From: Hysterangium stoloniferum
Lineage: Eukaryota > Basidiomycota > Agaricomycetes > Hysterangiales > Hysterangiaceae
Length of the DNA stretch: 64,000 nucleotides
Assembly (NCBI GenBank): GCA_015178975.1
Contig: WHVD01000021.1
Span: 62,001 to 126,000, forward strand
Reading direction: 5' to 3'
Part shown: positions 34,225 through 44,200 of the stretch, one piece after another
Numbering within the stretch: position 1 is the stretch's first letter
How the letters are laid out: each line of letters begins with the position of its first letter
The notes under the pieces: generated by a model
The model's database searches: none
Seen by the model: only the letters and a program-made list of their open reading frames with translations
What the model was told of the DNA's origin: nothing
Program-made: the position numbers and the translations under genes

Positions 34225-34529
34225 TGTTGAAACAGTTGAATAACTCTTGACAAACACCCTGTGAGTGTGAGGAAAGTAAACACTAAATGTATTCAACTGT
34301 GAAATAACTACATACCTGTGAGTGTGAGGAAAGTAAACACTAAGGAGACTTTCCCACACCCGCAGCGGAGTATGCTACAGGGTGCTTACCTAAGCACCTA
34401 CACATCAGTTACCTTACTAGGTAACTCACTCAATACTGCACCTACAGTGCTGGGAAAAATACTACAAATATCAGAAAAATATAGGGAATATCATAGACTA
34501 TGTGAGAGCTATAATATCATACTCTAACA
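34225..34529 (-). repeat. 5' LTR of the copia element, with internal duplication
   Basis: 305 bp. It is 58 bp longer than the 3' LTR because a block with TGTGAGTGTGAGGAAAGTAA (34259 and 34316) is repeated with ~31 bases of new sequence between. A freshly inserted element should have equal LTRs, so this arose after insertion or by exchange with another copy. Confidence 0.9.
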
Positions 34530-34557
34530 TATAGTGGACATGGGACACATGTGAACC

Positions 34558-34975
34558 TCAAAGGTATAGTTCAACTGCAAAAAGTTTGACATCAAAGCTC
34601 CGAATCAGGTTTTTGAAGACCATCCTGGTCATCTTTCCCATGACCCTGGGATCGTTTCTTGTTGGATCATTTCCAACTGTATCGGTTTTAACCCCGACAT
34701 TTCTCCAACTCGTGTCCGATATGACCTCATAGTCACCTTCTTTGTTCGACCCAAATTTTGTTATTTTGTGGCTTTGGGCTAGCCCTATCTGATGAGCATT
34801 GGCAACACCTAAGACAGCGGCAGTATGCTTTCCCACTAACTCGAGATACCGACTATGAATTGGAGATACTGCTAGATTAATGAATGTCAAGTCACATATC
34901 TCCTTTCCAAACATTCCAAGGCTTTCGTAAGAGTATGTGATGGTGATTTTCTTTTGGGGAAGGATGCAAGTTGCC
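34558..34975 (-). pseudogene. SERAC1-like hydrolase, C-terminal fragment
   Basis: Minus-strand translation gives ITITYSYESLGMFGKE, VSPIHSRYLELVGKH, HQIGLAQSHKITKF and GDYEVISDT, matching the C-terminal exon of the remnant at 20035-20661 segment by segment. Everything upstream of YSYESLG is missing and the sequence after 34975 is unrelated. It ends 28 bases from the copia 5' LTR. Confidence 0.75.
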
Positions 34976-35538
34976 TGAAAGCCTGTCGTAAAATAGACTT
35001 CACAGGAACTAATAACTAATTAAATCTCAAATTGTACTGGGACTTTGAAATGGGAATAAGTTCACTGCCATATTGGGATGGTTTCATTCCCTTAGGGGAA
35101 ATTTCTCCAGGACTGAAAAGACCTCAATCCCCTGTTGGATTAGCTTTCTTCATGTAATAAGAAGCTGTCTGAAAGGGGGCTGGTAACACTGTGGTGGGCT
35201 GCGTTTAAACAATATTCGAACAATATTCGAACAAACATATTCCAGAAGTGCGTGGTCATATCACATCAGGGTGTTCAACAAAATACTAAAGAGTTACAAT
35301 AGATTTTCAAACAGGTATGCAGGTGTCTTCATTAGTGGAATGAGTCTGGATCAGCGCCACCCTCAGAATACTCAGTCTTCGGCACCATGGGCTGTGTAGG
35401 AGGGGTAGTTGATAGATTGTGCTGAACATGCTCATGATGATCACTCCAACCACTCTTCTGTAATGACCTGGTTAATTCCAATTCCATCCAGTCTGAGCAC
35501 TCCAAGGCAGCTAGTCTCTTCAAGTACTTCCCTGCAAG
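34976..35538. other. Unassigned spacer
   Basis: No gene is recognisable. A small duplication AACAATATTCG lies at 35207-35230. A 63-codon frame at 35332-35523 (-) has no visible family features. Confidence 0.4.
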
Positions 35539-35540
35539 TA

Positions 35541-36978
35541 CAGTGACTCAAAAACCCTTCGCATGTTTCACCCTTCAGACCTATGTATATCCCTGATAAC
35601 TCAAAGAATAAAAATGCAAAAATATCAACAATATTTGTGAATATGCTCTATCATATCTAGAATATGGAAGTATGATGCCATTACATAAACTCCAAATATG
35701 GAAATATTACAAATATTTATATACAAGAGACTCATGTGAAGGGTTTTTTTGCTGACCACTCTGACCCACAAAACTACTTATATTTAGTACTTAGTATAGC
35801 CACCCTTTGCCTTAAACACAGCTACAACCCTCCTAGGCATACTCTCAATCAAATTCTGACACACCTCTGCATCAATCTTGTTCCACTCCCCCTCCACCCT
35901 CTCCCACAACACCAGTATCCCTTAGCCTCCTCTTTTCATAGTCCCACAAGTGTTCAATGGGGTTGAGGTCTGGAGACTGTGCTGGCCATGGGAGAACATT
36001 GAAATCATTATCTTGAAACCAAGTCTGGGCCTTCTTGCAGGTATGTTCAAGGTCATGATCTTGCTGAAAGATGACATCACCCACATATTTTCTATAATAG
36101 CTGAAGCTGGCTTGAAGGTCCTTCTCTATAATCTTAAGATAAAGGTCCCCATCCATCCTCTCATCTATCTTGAAAGAATACCCAGGTCCTTCCCACAGCA
36201 TGTAGCCCATAACATCACAAATCCTTCTCCAAACCTCACAAAAAATCCCTTCCAATAAGTCTCCTATATATAAATATTTGTAGTATTTCCATATTTGGAG
36301 CTTATGTAATGGCACTGTATTTCCATAATATAGATATAATAGAGCATATTCACAAATATCTTTGATATTTTTGCATTTTTATTCTCTGAGTTATCAGGGA
36401 TGTAAATCTGAAGTACCAAACATTAGAAGGGTTATTGAGGCATTCCCAACCATATTAAGACTATTGTACACAGTTTGGGTGCAGATGAACTGGTTGGTGA
36501 CACTCCTAAGAGCTTTGGCCACATCAACAGCAGTGTCAGCCTTCCCAGAGCTGATGAGGTGCTGTGCATAGTGAATGTTGGTAGGGGAAAGCTTTGAGGG
36601 ATGACCACCAATGGACTTAGAGAGATGAGAACAATGCTTAGAGTGAAGCTTAGAGACTGTGAAAATGCTATGACCAGTAAAAGCTGCAATGTGGCTAGCT
36701 GAATGGCCAACATCAAGCAATGAGAGGATATGATTCTGGCTGGCAAGAGACAAAGTGTGCATTTTGGGAATTGGAGCATTGCTGGTTGCTAAAGACCATA
36801 TATTTATACTCCAGTACAACATGGTCATGTGACATCACATGGTTTTGTTAATATGACCAAATTGGAGGTAAACAATCAACAAGGTCACATGACTGTAAGC
36901 ATTATAGTCATCAAAGTTGCCAGCAAAAAAACCCTTCACATGAGTCTCTTGTATATAAATATTTGTAATATTTCCATA
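35541..36978 (-). mobile_element. Second Tc1/mariner element, right end truncated, with an extra terminal unit inside
   Basis: The left end is TA then CAGTGACTCAAAAACCCTTC (35539 on). The ~215-bp left terminal unit (to about 35756) ends in an inverted copy of its own start (GTGAAGGGTTTTTTTGC), the same nested design as the element at 25342. A second whole unit sits inverted at about 36238-36434, splitting the transposase gene. The right terminal unit begins at about 36925 (AAAACCCTTCACATGAGTC) but stops matching near 36978, so no right TA end can be given. Confidence 0.82.
35784..36828 (-). pseudogene. Tc1-type DD34E transposase, split by a terminal-unit insertion
   Basis: The N-terminal part (36828 to ~36436) has helix-turn-helix features (HILSLLDVGHSASHIAAF) and the GGHPSKLSP linker. 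The reading is then replaced by the inserted unit. The catalytic part (about 36230-35872) reads GYMLWEGPGYS, VIFQQDHD and SPDLNPIEHLW, again with 34 residues between Asp and Glu. After a frame change the C-terminus GYTKY ends at 35784. Inactive. Confidence 0.88.
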
Positions 36979-37165
36979 TAAATAGAGGGCATGTACATAG
37001 TTAGTCTTTAGTTTCAATCTCTTAGGAATCCCACTAAAACAAGTGTGATCTCCCCTGTGATTCAGCTATCCCCTCTTCACTTTATATTTCTATATTCTAT
37101 CTTGTGTTTGGCAGCCTTGTTAGTGTTGCCCTAACAAATGGCCTCTGCCTCAGAATCACCAAGTA

Positions 37166-37216
37166 CAATTATGATCATCCACTCTCCAGACATTTTTGGC
37201 TCAACAAGTCTCATTA
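37166..37216 (+). pseudogene. ~50-bp fragment of a gypsy integrase
   Basis: The sequence around TGATCATCCACTCTC is about 85% identical to the integrase zinc-binding part of gypsy element 1 (45698-45750). It is an isolated shard with foreign sequence on both sides. Confidence 0.6.
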
Positions 37217-37440
37217 CTCTATTTTACACTTGAGTAGTCATCTAGAATCATACTTCACAGTCAATTCTCTTTATTCATTCTAGCTCTCTATTCTACTTTA
37301 GATAGCTACTTCATTCAACTGTATTGAACTAAGTAGTCAATACGTGTTCAGCCTGTATTAGACTTAGACAGTCAATACATCTCGGTGTCATACCTAAATG
37401 GTCAATATCCTTCGTATATAGAACAGTTAGAACTTCCACC
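37190..37440 (-). repeat. LTR-like fragment, inverted relative of 48250-48450
   Basis: Blocks such as TAGACTTAGACAGTCAATAC and ATTCTACTTTAGATAGCTA match the reverse complement of the segment at 48280-48400. No LTR end is visible in either, so both are internal fragments. From 37441 to 37977 I see nothing but AT-rich sequence. Confidence 0.6.
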
Positions 37441-37977
37441 ACTCTTCACAATTGTGAATCAGTAAAGCATATTCACATAAATAAATACTGAGAATATCCT
37501 TGCAAGATCCTTAAGACTACATTAAGATCCTGATACGTTAGTATCACAGTAGACCTTGTAGGTTAGTGTAAACAAAGCATATATTAGCCAAATAGTGTTT
37601 TATTCTATATCTAATCTTTTGACCTGTTTATAAATATTTTTACTGTTTGATAAATAGTATAAAATATATATAAACTAGCTAGTATTGAAGTTAAATCTAG
37701 CTTCAGAATCAGTAAATTGTTATTCTTATTTTAATAGTTGTTGTCACAGAAAAAGAACAAGCTTGCACAAGCAGCTCTCAAAACCTTCTTTGCGAAGTAG
37801 GGTGCATATATTCAAGTAAACTCTTGACTTCAGGGGTTCTAAGTCTATTTAGGCTGCCACTGATTAATATCAAATACTTAAATTATTTTACCTTACAGTG
37901 AATTGAGTATTTGCACATTTTGATAGAGCATTGGACTCCTTTTTCAGAAAATAGTATTAAAATAAGGCTAATACATT

Positions 37978-38870
37978 ACAATACTGAAAAAGAAGTATGG
38001 GACGCACTATGCACAAAACATGAAGGAAAGGCATTATCTGTAAAAATAGACATGAGGTGCTGAATGTATGAAACGAAGTGTGAAGACAATTTGGCAGTCA
38101 AGACACACCTTGATGAATTGATGAAGATGCAGGCACAACTCGAAGGCATGGGTGCCAGACTTTCAAATGACGATTTGGTTACTGCTATTCTCGGATCATT
38201 ACCAAAATCTTACTGGCCAATCATCAGTATGATCTCAACATCTGCAACCTTCTCTGGACTACCTCCAGAACCAGCAAAAATAATCAGTGCATTGGTGGAG
38301 GAATATGAGAGAATTGCCATTGATGAAAAGAAGCTCAAGAGCTCAGAGAGTGCTATGGCAACATCAAAACACCATGGGAAGCACAAGAACTCTGAATGAA
38401 TCACTGATGATTTGGAATGTTGGAACTGTGGAGAGACAGTTCACATTTCGGTAGGATGCTGAAAACCAAAGAAAAAGGGCCAGGGCAAACATGGACAAAA
38501 AGGGGGAAAACCAAAAGCAAACACAGCAATGTCAAGCACCAAGTTTGCATTCACAACAACATTTTTAGGATCCACATTGTCACATGAAATGAGCCCACAT
38601 AGACACACCAAAATTGATGTATTCAGCAGCATCCAACCATATGTCCCCCAGTTGTCACCATTTCATCACCTTCAAGGAAACAGTACTGCATCCAATAGAA
38701 GCTGCAGACAAAACCATTTTTCATGCAACCAGAATTGGAAATATGAAAGTTTCCATACCCAAAGGTGAATTAATGGTGGATATAACATTGAACAATGTAC
38801 TGTACTTACCTGACCTAGCATTCACCCTTATCTCTCTCTCCCGCTGTGACAAGTCTAGCTACTGTCACAA
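37978..38870 (+). pseudogene. Copia gag and protease start, degenerate
   Basis: The frame EKEVWDALCTKHEGK is followed by TGA at 38061-38063, then 38064-38399 gives the gag UBN2-type core (MQAQLEGMGARLSNDDLV, ILGSLPKSYWP). After another TGA the zinc knuckle CWNCGETVHISVGC follows in the same frame. The protease region (YSAASNHMSP, then LNNVLYLPDLAFTLISL) is in a different frame and has lost the catalytic Asp triad context. Nothing of integrase or RT follows, so only the 5' third survives. This family differs from the element at 29248. Confidence 0.82.
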
Positions 38871-39170
38871 ATGTACAAACTCAAATTTCAATAATATTCA
38901 ATTTAAACATTTCTTTGACATTCCTTTGACTTTCTGACTCAATTTCCAACTTGACTTCCAACTTGACTTCCAACTTGACTATTCTTCGACAATCTTGAAT
39001 ATCTTTGACTTGTCTCAGTTTGATATCATTGATGATTTCACTTTGATATCATATTATCATTGTAGGTAAATGATATATAGTATAAAAGGGTGATGATAGG
39101 AACAAAGAAAGTCAGTCAGAAAACCTGTACAATAATTATATTATTTACTGTATTACATAATCATTGAACT

Positions 39171-39978
39171 TGTTAGGATACACACACAGGGTGGGTCTCG
39201 TGAGAAACCCGCGGGATATCCGGTAGGACTTGGCTTCAGCTTATAGGCTGCGCCCTCGCTAGATCGTGTTGTCCAATTTCGAACAGGCGGACGGGAATCC
39301 CGGGGAGTCCGGGCGGGGTTCGTGGGTCGTAGGTCGTAGGTCGTGAGGTCGTGAGTCGTGAGTCGTGATAGTCGGGAGAGATAGATACGTCGGATCCCGT
39401 GGGCTCCGACTAGTGCGAGTGGTGTGATTAGAGTAGGGAAAATATATAGATTAAAGGGGGGAATCTAAACTAATTTTCTGACTGGATTGTATGTACAACA
39501 TCTGCCAGTTTAAATAGACCATGGAGTGAATGAACATACTAATCCGGTAATAATGAAAACGAAACTAACAAAACACAAACGGGAAATGTAAACACCAAAT
39601 TTGGTGTTAGGAATGGAACGGAACGGAGCGGAGTCCGAATCGTGACAAAGCATAACCCATAACGGGAAACGGAGCGGGAGTGGAGTCCTAATCGTGACAG
39701 GTCATTTGACTAAAACGGGAACGGGGCTCGAATAGAGCAGTGACGGGATTCTGAGCGGGATCCGGTGACTGATGCGTGGGACGAAGACGGACATAGACAG
39801 AGACGGAGTCCGGGGAAGTCCGGGTACTGATGTGTGTCATACTGAGGTCGAACGTAACGAGTCTTGACGTAACGGAGTCTGGGCGGGAAATCCTATAAAC
39901 AGACGATTGGTGCTTGTGGCGTGTGGGGGCGTACGGGTTAGTGCCCGGAGTCCGGCGGGATTTGTCTGGGTTGTAACA
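39171..39978 (-). mobile_element. 808-bp solo LTR (gypsy 1 family), well preserved
   Basis: It runs TGTTAGGATACACAC ... GGGTTGTAACA with a perfect 5-bp duplication GAACT (39166-39170, 39979-39983). It is the reverse-strand counterpart of the LTR before gypsy element 1 (40486-41253). It is GC-rich and keeps many CpG sites that read TpG or CpA in the other copy. It contains repeats of GGTCGTAGGTCGT/GAGTCGTGAGTCGT (39325-39367) and the conserved TATAGGCTG/AGGACTTGGCTTC box (39226-39260, inverted). Strand is relative to gypsy 1. Confidence 0.9.
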
Positions 39979-40219
39979 GAACTTTTCTGAGCCTTTATTC
40001 AACTTCATTATTCATGAGCCTCTGTGTCCTATCTTTGCCTCACACTTTATCAACAGGATGAATTAATACTTCATCAAACGAGGCATCTGCATTCAATATT
40101 GTTGAATATTCTTCAATTGTTTATTTGACTTTATTGAGTGAAATTTGATTTGTGTCAGCTACTCCACATTGCTGAAGGACCAAAAATGCACAATCAGAGA
40201 TCCAAATGGTAAACTCATA

Positions 40220-40484
40220 GGAGGGTGTTTATAATTACTATAATCTCAAATATTTATTAATAAAAGCCTTATTTTTACAAAACTCCATCTTTGAATAGTG
40301 ATATTTATTCTGAAACAATTATATGATCAAAAAACAACCATCAGAAATAGTTCTCCATATTACATCTTATACAACCCATAGTTATTTAACAAATTCCATT
40401 GTATATAATTTCCTTCCTTTTACAGATGCCTACTAATACTTTTATTAGTACTTTGTTTTCTAAAAGTTGTAATGTAGTTATTTA
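40220..40484 (-). repeat. Truncated, inverted copy of element X
   Basis: This is the reverse complement of about the last 265 bases of element X (42887-43561). It begins GGAGGGTGTTTATAATTAC, the inverted X terminus, and breaks off where the gypsy LTR sequence begins. 39984-40219 holds no recognised feature. Confidence 0.8.
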
Positions 40485-40485
40485 T

Positions 40486-41253
40486 TATGACCAGAATTTC
40501 CCCCAGACTCCATACATCAGACTTGTCTACATTTGACTTCATTATGTTGTGTTTCAGTCACCGGAATACCCACCAGACTCTGTTCCTGTCTATGTCCGAC
40601 CTCGTCCCATGCATCAGTCACTGGACCCCACTTGGAAAACCCATCATCCCTCTAACAGAGCCCCATTCCCATTTTAGTCAAATAACCTGTCATGATTCAG
40701 ACTGTGCTCCCACTCTGTTTCCCATTATGGTTTATGATTTGTCACAATTCAGACTCCGCTCCATTCCATCCCATTGCTAACACCAAATTTGGTGTTTACT
40801 ATTCTCATTTTATGTTTTGCTAGTTTCATTTCATTATTACTGGATTTGGTATGTCATTCATTCCATGGTCTATTTAGTCTGGCAGATGTTGTACACACAT
40901 ACAATCCAGTCAGAAAATCGGCTTAGATTCCCCCCAGTAATCTAATACATTTTCCACTCTAAACTCCTACTTGAATTACACCACTCATGCTAGTCGGAGC
41001 CCATGGGCTCTGGTGCATCTATCTCTCTTAACTATCTTGACCCATGACCTCTTGACCCACAACCTCTTGACCCACAACCTCTGACCTACGACCCCTCGTC
41101 CCATGAACCCCGCCCGGACTCCCCAGGATTCCCGTCTGCCTGTCTGAAATTGGACAACACGATCTCGTGAGGGTGCAGCCTATAAGCTGAAGCCAAGTCC
41201 TACCAGATATCCTGTGGGTTTCTCTGGAAACCCACTGTGTACATACCCTAACA
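40486..41253 (+). repeat. 5' LTR of gypsy element 1, left end lost
   Basis: It ends CATACCCTAACA at 41253, 37 bases before the gag ATG. It lacks the first ~75 bases relative to the solo LTR at 39171, being cut at the junction with truncated element X. CpG positions are heavily converted: ACGTCGGATCCCG in the young copy corresponds to TGCACCAGAGCCCA here. Carries the AAGCTGAAGCCAAGTCC box at 41167-41200. Confidence 0.85.
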
Positions 41254-41289
41254 GTATTTTCTGACTAAGACTTGCAGATTGTTTTCAAT

Positions 41290-44200
41290 ATGCCACCAAG
41301 AAGAAAAGCACACACACAGGCATCATTACCTGGACTGTCGACTCTTCATTCCCCATTAACTTTGTATACCAGCCAGATGCTTGCGAACCAGTCGGAAGCC
41401 ATGGAAGAAGCCCATATTGAAGAAGTCACAGAAAACCAGGACGAATCCGAGCACAAGGATGAGTCTGTGGCCCCCAACAAGGGCAAAGGTGTAAAAAATC
41501 CTCCGTCCAGCGATCGACCACCACTTTTGGATCCTGCCTCTGAGTATTTAGCAATCACTTTAGAAAGGTTGATGAATCATATGCTCAGAGAAGGCAAAAA
41601 GAAAGATCCGGAACCCCCGTGGTCAAAAGTCAATGCTCCGGAACCCTTCATGGGTTCCAACCCAAACAATCTCTACTTTCCTCATGCAATGTTGCTTCAA
41701 TTTCCATGATCAATCTTCCACATTCTCCACAGACTCCTGAAAAGTCAACTACGCAGTTTCATACTTGTCAGGATCTGCATTGAAATGGTTCGAACTGGCT
41801 TTTAGTGGACTTTCCGAGGAAGAGCCACTTTGGCTCGAAGATTGGGATGCTTTTGTTGAGGAGCTTGAAACCAACTTTGGCCCATATGACCTGACAGGAG
41901 ACGCTGAGAACAGTCTCACAAATCTTTGTATGAAGGACATGCAGTGCATCACAGACTACATCGTCCAATTCAATAATCTTGCAGCTTGTTGTCAGTGGGG
42001 CGATCCCACTCTCCACCACCAATTCTATGCCGGTCTGCCATCCCACCTTAAAAACAAAGTCTCAAAAGAAGAAGATGGCAAGCCAAAAACCTTGTCCCAT
42101 ATGCACCTCAAAGCTCAAAACACAGATGCATGTTATTGGGAATGTCGCGCGGAAGTTGCCCATGAGACCTCTGTGGACAAAGTGAACAAGTCCATGGCCA
42201 ATAAAACAACAACAACAACTTGTCAACCAGCAACCAAAACTCCACACAATCTGACAAGAAGAACGAGAAAAAGTCTTCTAACAACAACAACAACAACATA
42301 CTCCTTTCTCCTTTACCATACACTCTCTTGAATAACAACAACAACAACAACAAGGGTCAACAGTCCGGCAAGCAAGCCAGAAAACCCAACCTCACAGGCA
42401 AACTCAGACCTGATGGCAAATTGACTCCACAGGAAAGACAACATCGCATGGACAATATCCTCTGTCTCTTGTGTGGGAAACCTGGTCATCAAGTCCCGGA
42501 ATGTCCACTGGCAAAAGCAAACTCTGCAAAGGGTCGAACAGCCAAGACCTCCATGGAGACCCCATCGAAGGACAAACCAGCTTCCGATGGAAAAAAGAGT
42601 AAGCAACCCCGTGGACTCCACACGGGTTGGGGGTTGCATTGCCTCTCTGCACATTCAAGAGTTTACCTGCCTCAACGCATCCGCTCTTTCACATTCTGAT
42701 TCATTTTTTGTTAAACTTATGTCTAATATGATTCTGAAATTCATTTTTTCAGCTCTTATAGATTCTGGCTCAACTCATTGTTTTTTAGATACAAAATTCA
42801 CACAAAAATATTTGTTGTCAACTTACCCGATAAATCCCATCAGTCTCCACCTCTTCAATGGCACAAGTAATTCAGTTGTCACCCAAGGAGGATATCTGAA
42901 AACTATTAAGTATACCAAATTCTAATATACTCTAAAGGTCATTTAAACATCTGGGATGTGATTCAAACATAATTTGGTTTTTAAAACTTTCAAAAAGTTT
43001 TAAACTCTCTCATACATTACAAACTAAAGAATCTTTCCGGACACAAGTAGACAATAAAAAAAATTAGTAGTTTGAAACACTAATACTTTTAAAAAATAGA
43101 TACCTTTAGATAGTCCATTCCATGCATATGTATATCATTGGCACCTCTAAATACATATGTATTACTTCGGAATGGATCTGTCAATCTGAACAGATTTCTA
43201 CTTGATTCAACATACCCAGAATATATAGGTGGTTTCACTTAATAAAGAAGGCCATAGGATGAAAAATTTCCAATGACATCTCATATATTTTACTAGGAAA
43301 TAACTACATTACAGCTTTTAAAAGACAAAGTACTAATAAAAGTATTAGTAGACATTTGTAAAAGGAAGGAAATTATATACAATAGAATTTGTTAAATAAC
43401 TATGGGTTGTATAAGATGTAATATGGAGAACTATTTCTGATGGTTGTTTTTTGATGATATAATTGTTTCAGAATAGATATCACTATTTAAAGATGGAGTT
43501 TTGTAAAAATAAGACTTTTATTAGTAAATATTTGAGATTATAGTAATTATAAACACCCTCCCAAGCTTGTGATTTATCCATCTGTTTCCTGTGTGGAACA
43601 TCCCAATTGGTCACTTTCTATGTGACCCAGTTAGACTCAAGTTGCTTGGTGGTCCTAGGACACAACTGGCTTACCCACTACAATCTGTTGATTGACTGGA
43701 TAGCTGGACTCCCGCAGCAGCCAAGGAAACTGTGCCTGACATGGCCTCCATGGCACCCATGGCCTTCCCAGCTCCTGCAGTCTCGAGGACTCCTGTGATC
43801 CCTATGGCACCCATGGCTTCCCCAGAACCCATGGCACCTCCATCTATTTCTCTGATTAATGCTGCAGCTTTTATTAGGGCTACAAAAATGGATGGGTCCC
43901 AGGCATTCACTATCAACTTAAAAATTGATGAAGCAACTGGATGTTTTTCAACTCTGGTATCCACATCTGAGCAAGTTGCACCTAGAAGGCATCCCAGAGA
44001 AATATCACGACTTCATGGATGTTTTCAGCAAGCAAAACGCTGACTGGCTTCCACCCCACAGAGAATATGACTTAAAAAATTGATCTCGAAGATGGCACCC
44101 AGCCACCCCTAGGACATATTTACCCGCTCTTGTCCACAGGACTTTCCGCAATCTGTGATTTCCTGGATGAACATTTGTCCATAGGTTTTATCAGGCCTTC

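Larger units (their letters stand above)
29248..34529 (-). mobile_element. Ty1/copia LTR retrotransposon, nearly full length
   Basis: LTRs are at 29248-29494 (3' LTR, 247 bp) and 34225-34529 (5' LTR, 305 bp), both TGTTGAAAC...CTCTAACA on the plus strand. Coding order on the minus strand is gag, protease, integrase, reverse transcriptase, RNase H, as in copia. A polypurine tract (AGGTGGGAG) adjoins the 3' LTR and a primer site adjoins the 5' LTR. The flanks CATAA and TATAG do not form a target duplication, which suggests flank mutation or recombination between two insertions. The solo LTR at 24341 is the same family. Confidence 0.92.

Noticed and set aside
39171..41253. Single transposon with 800-bp terminal inverted repeats
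   Set aside because: The left arm has its own perfect 5-bp duplication (GAACT) on both sides, so it is an independent solo LTR; the right arm directly precedes gag as a 5' LTR.
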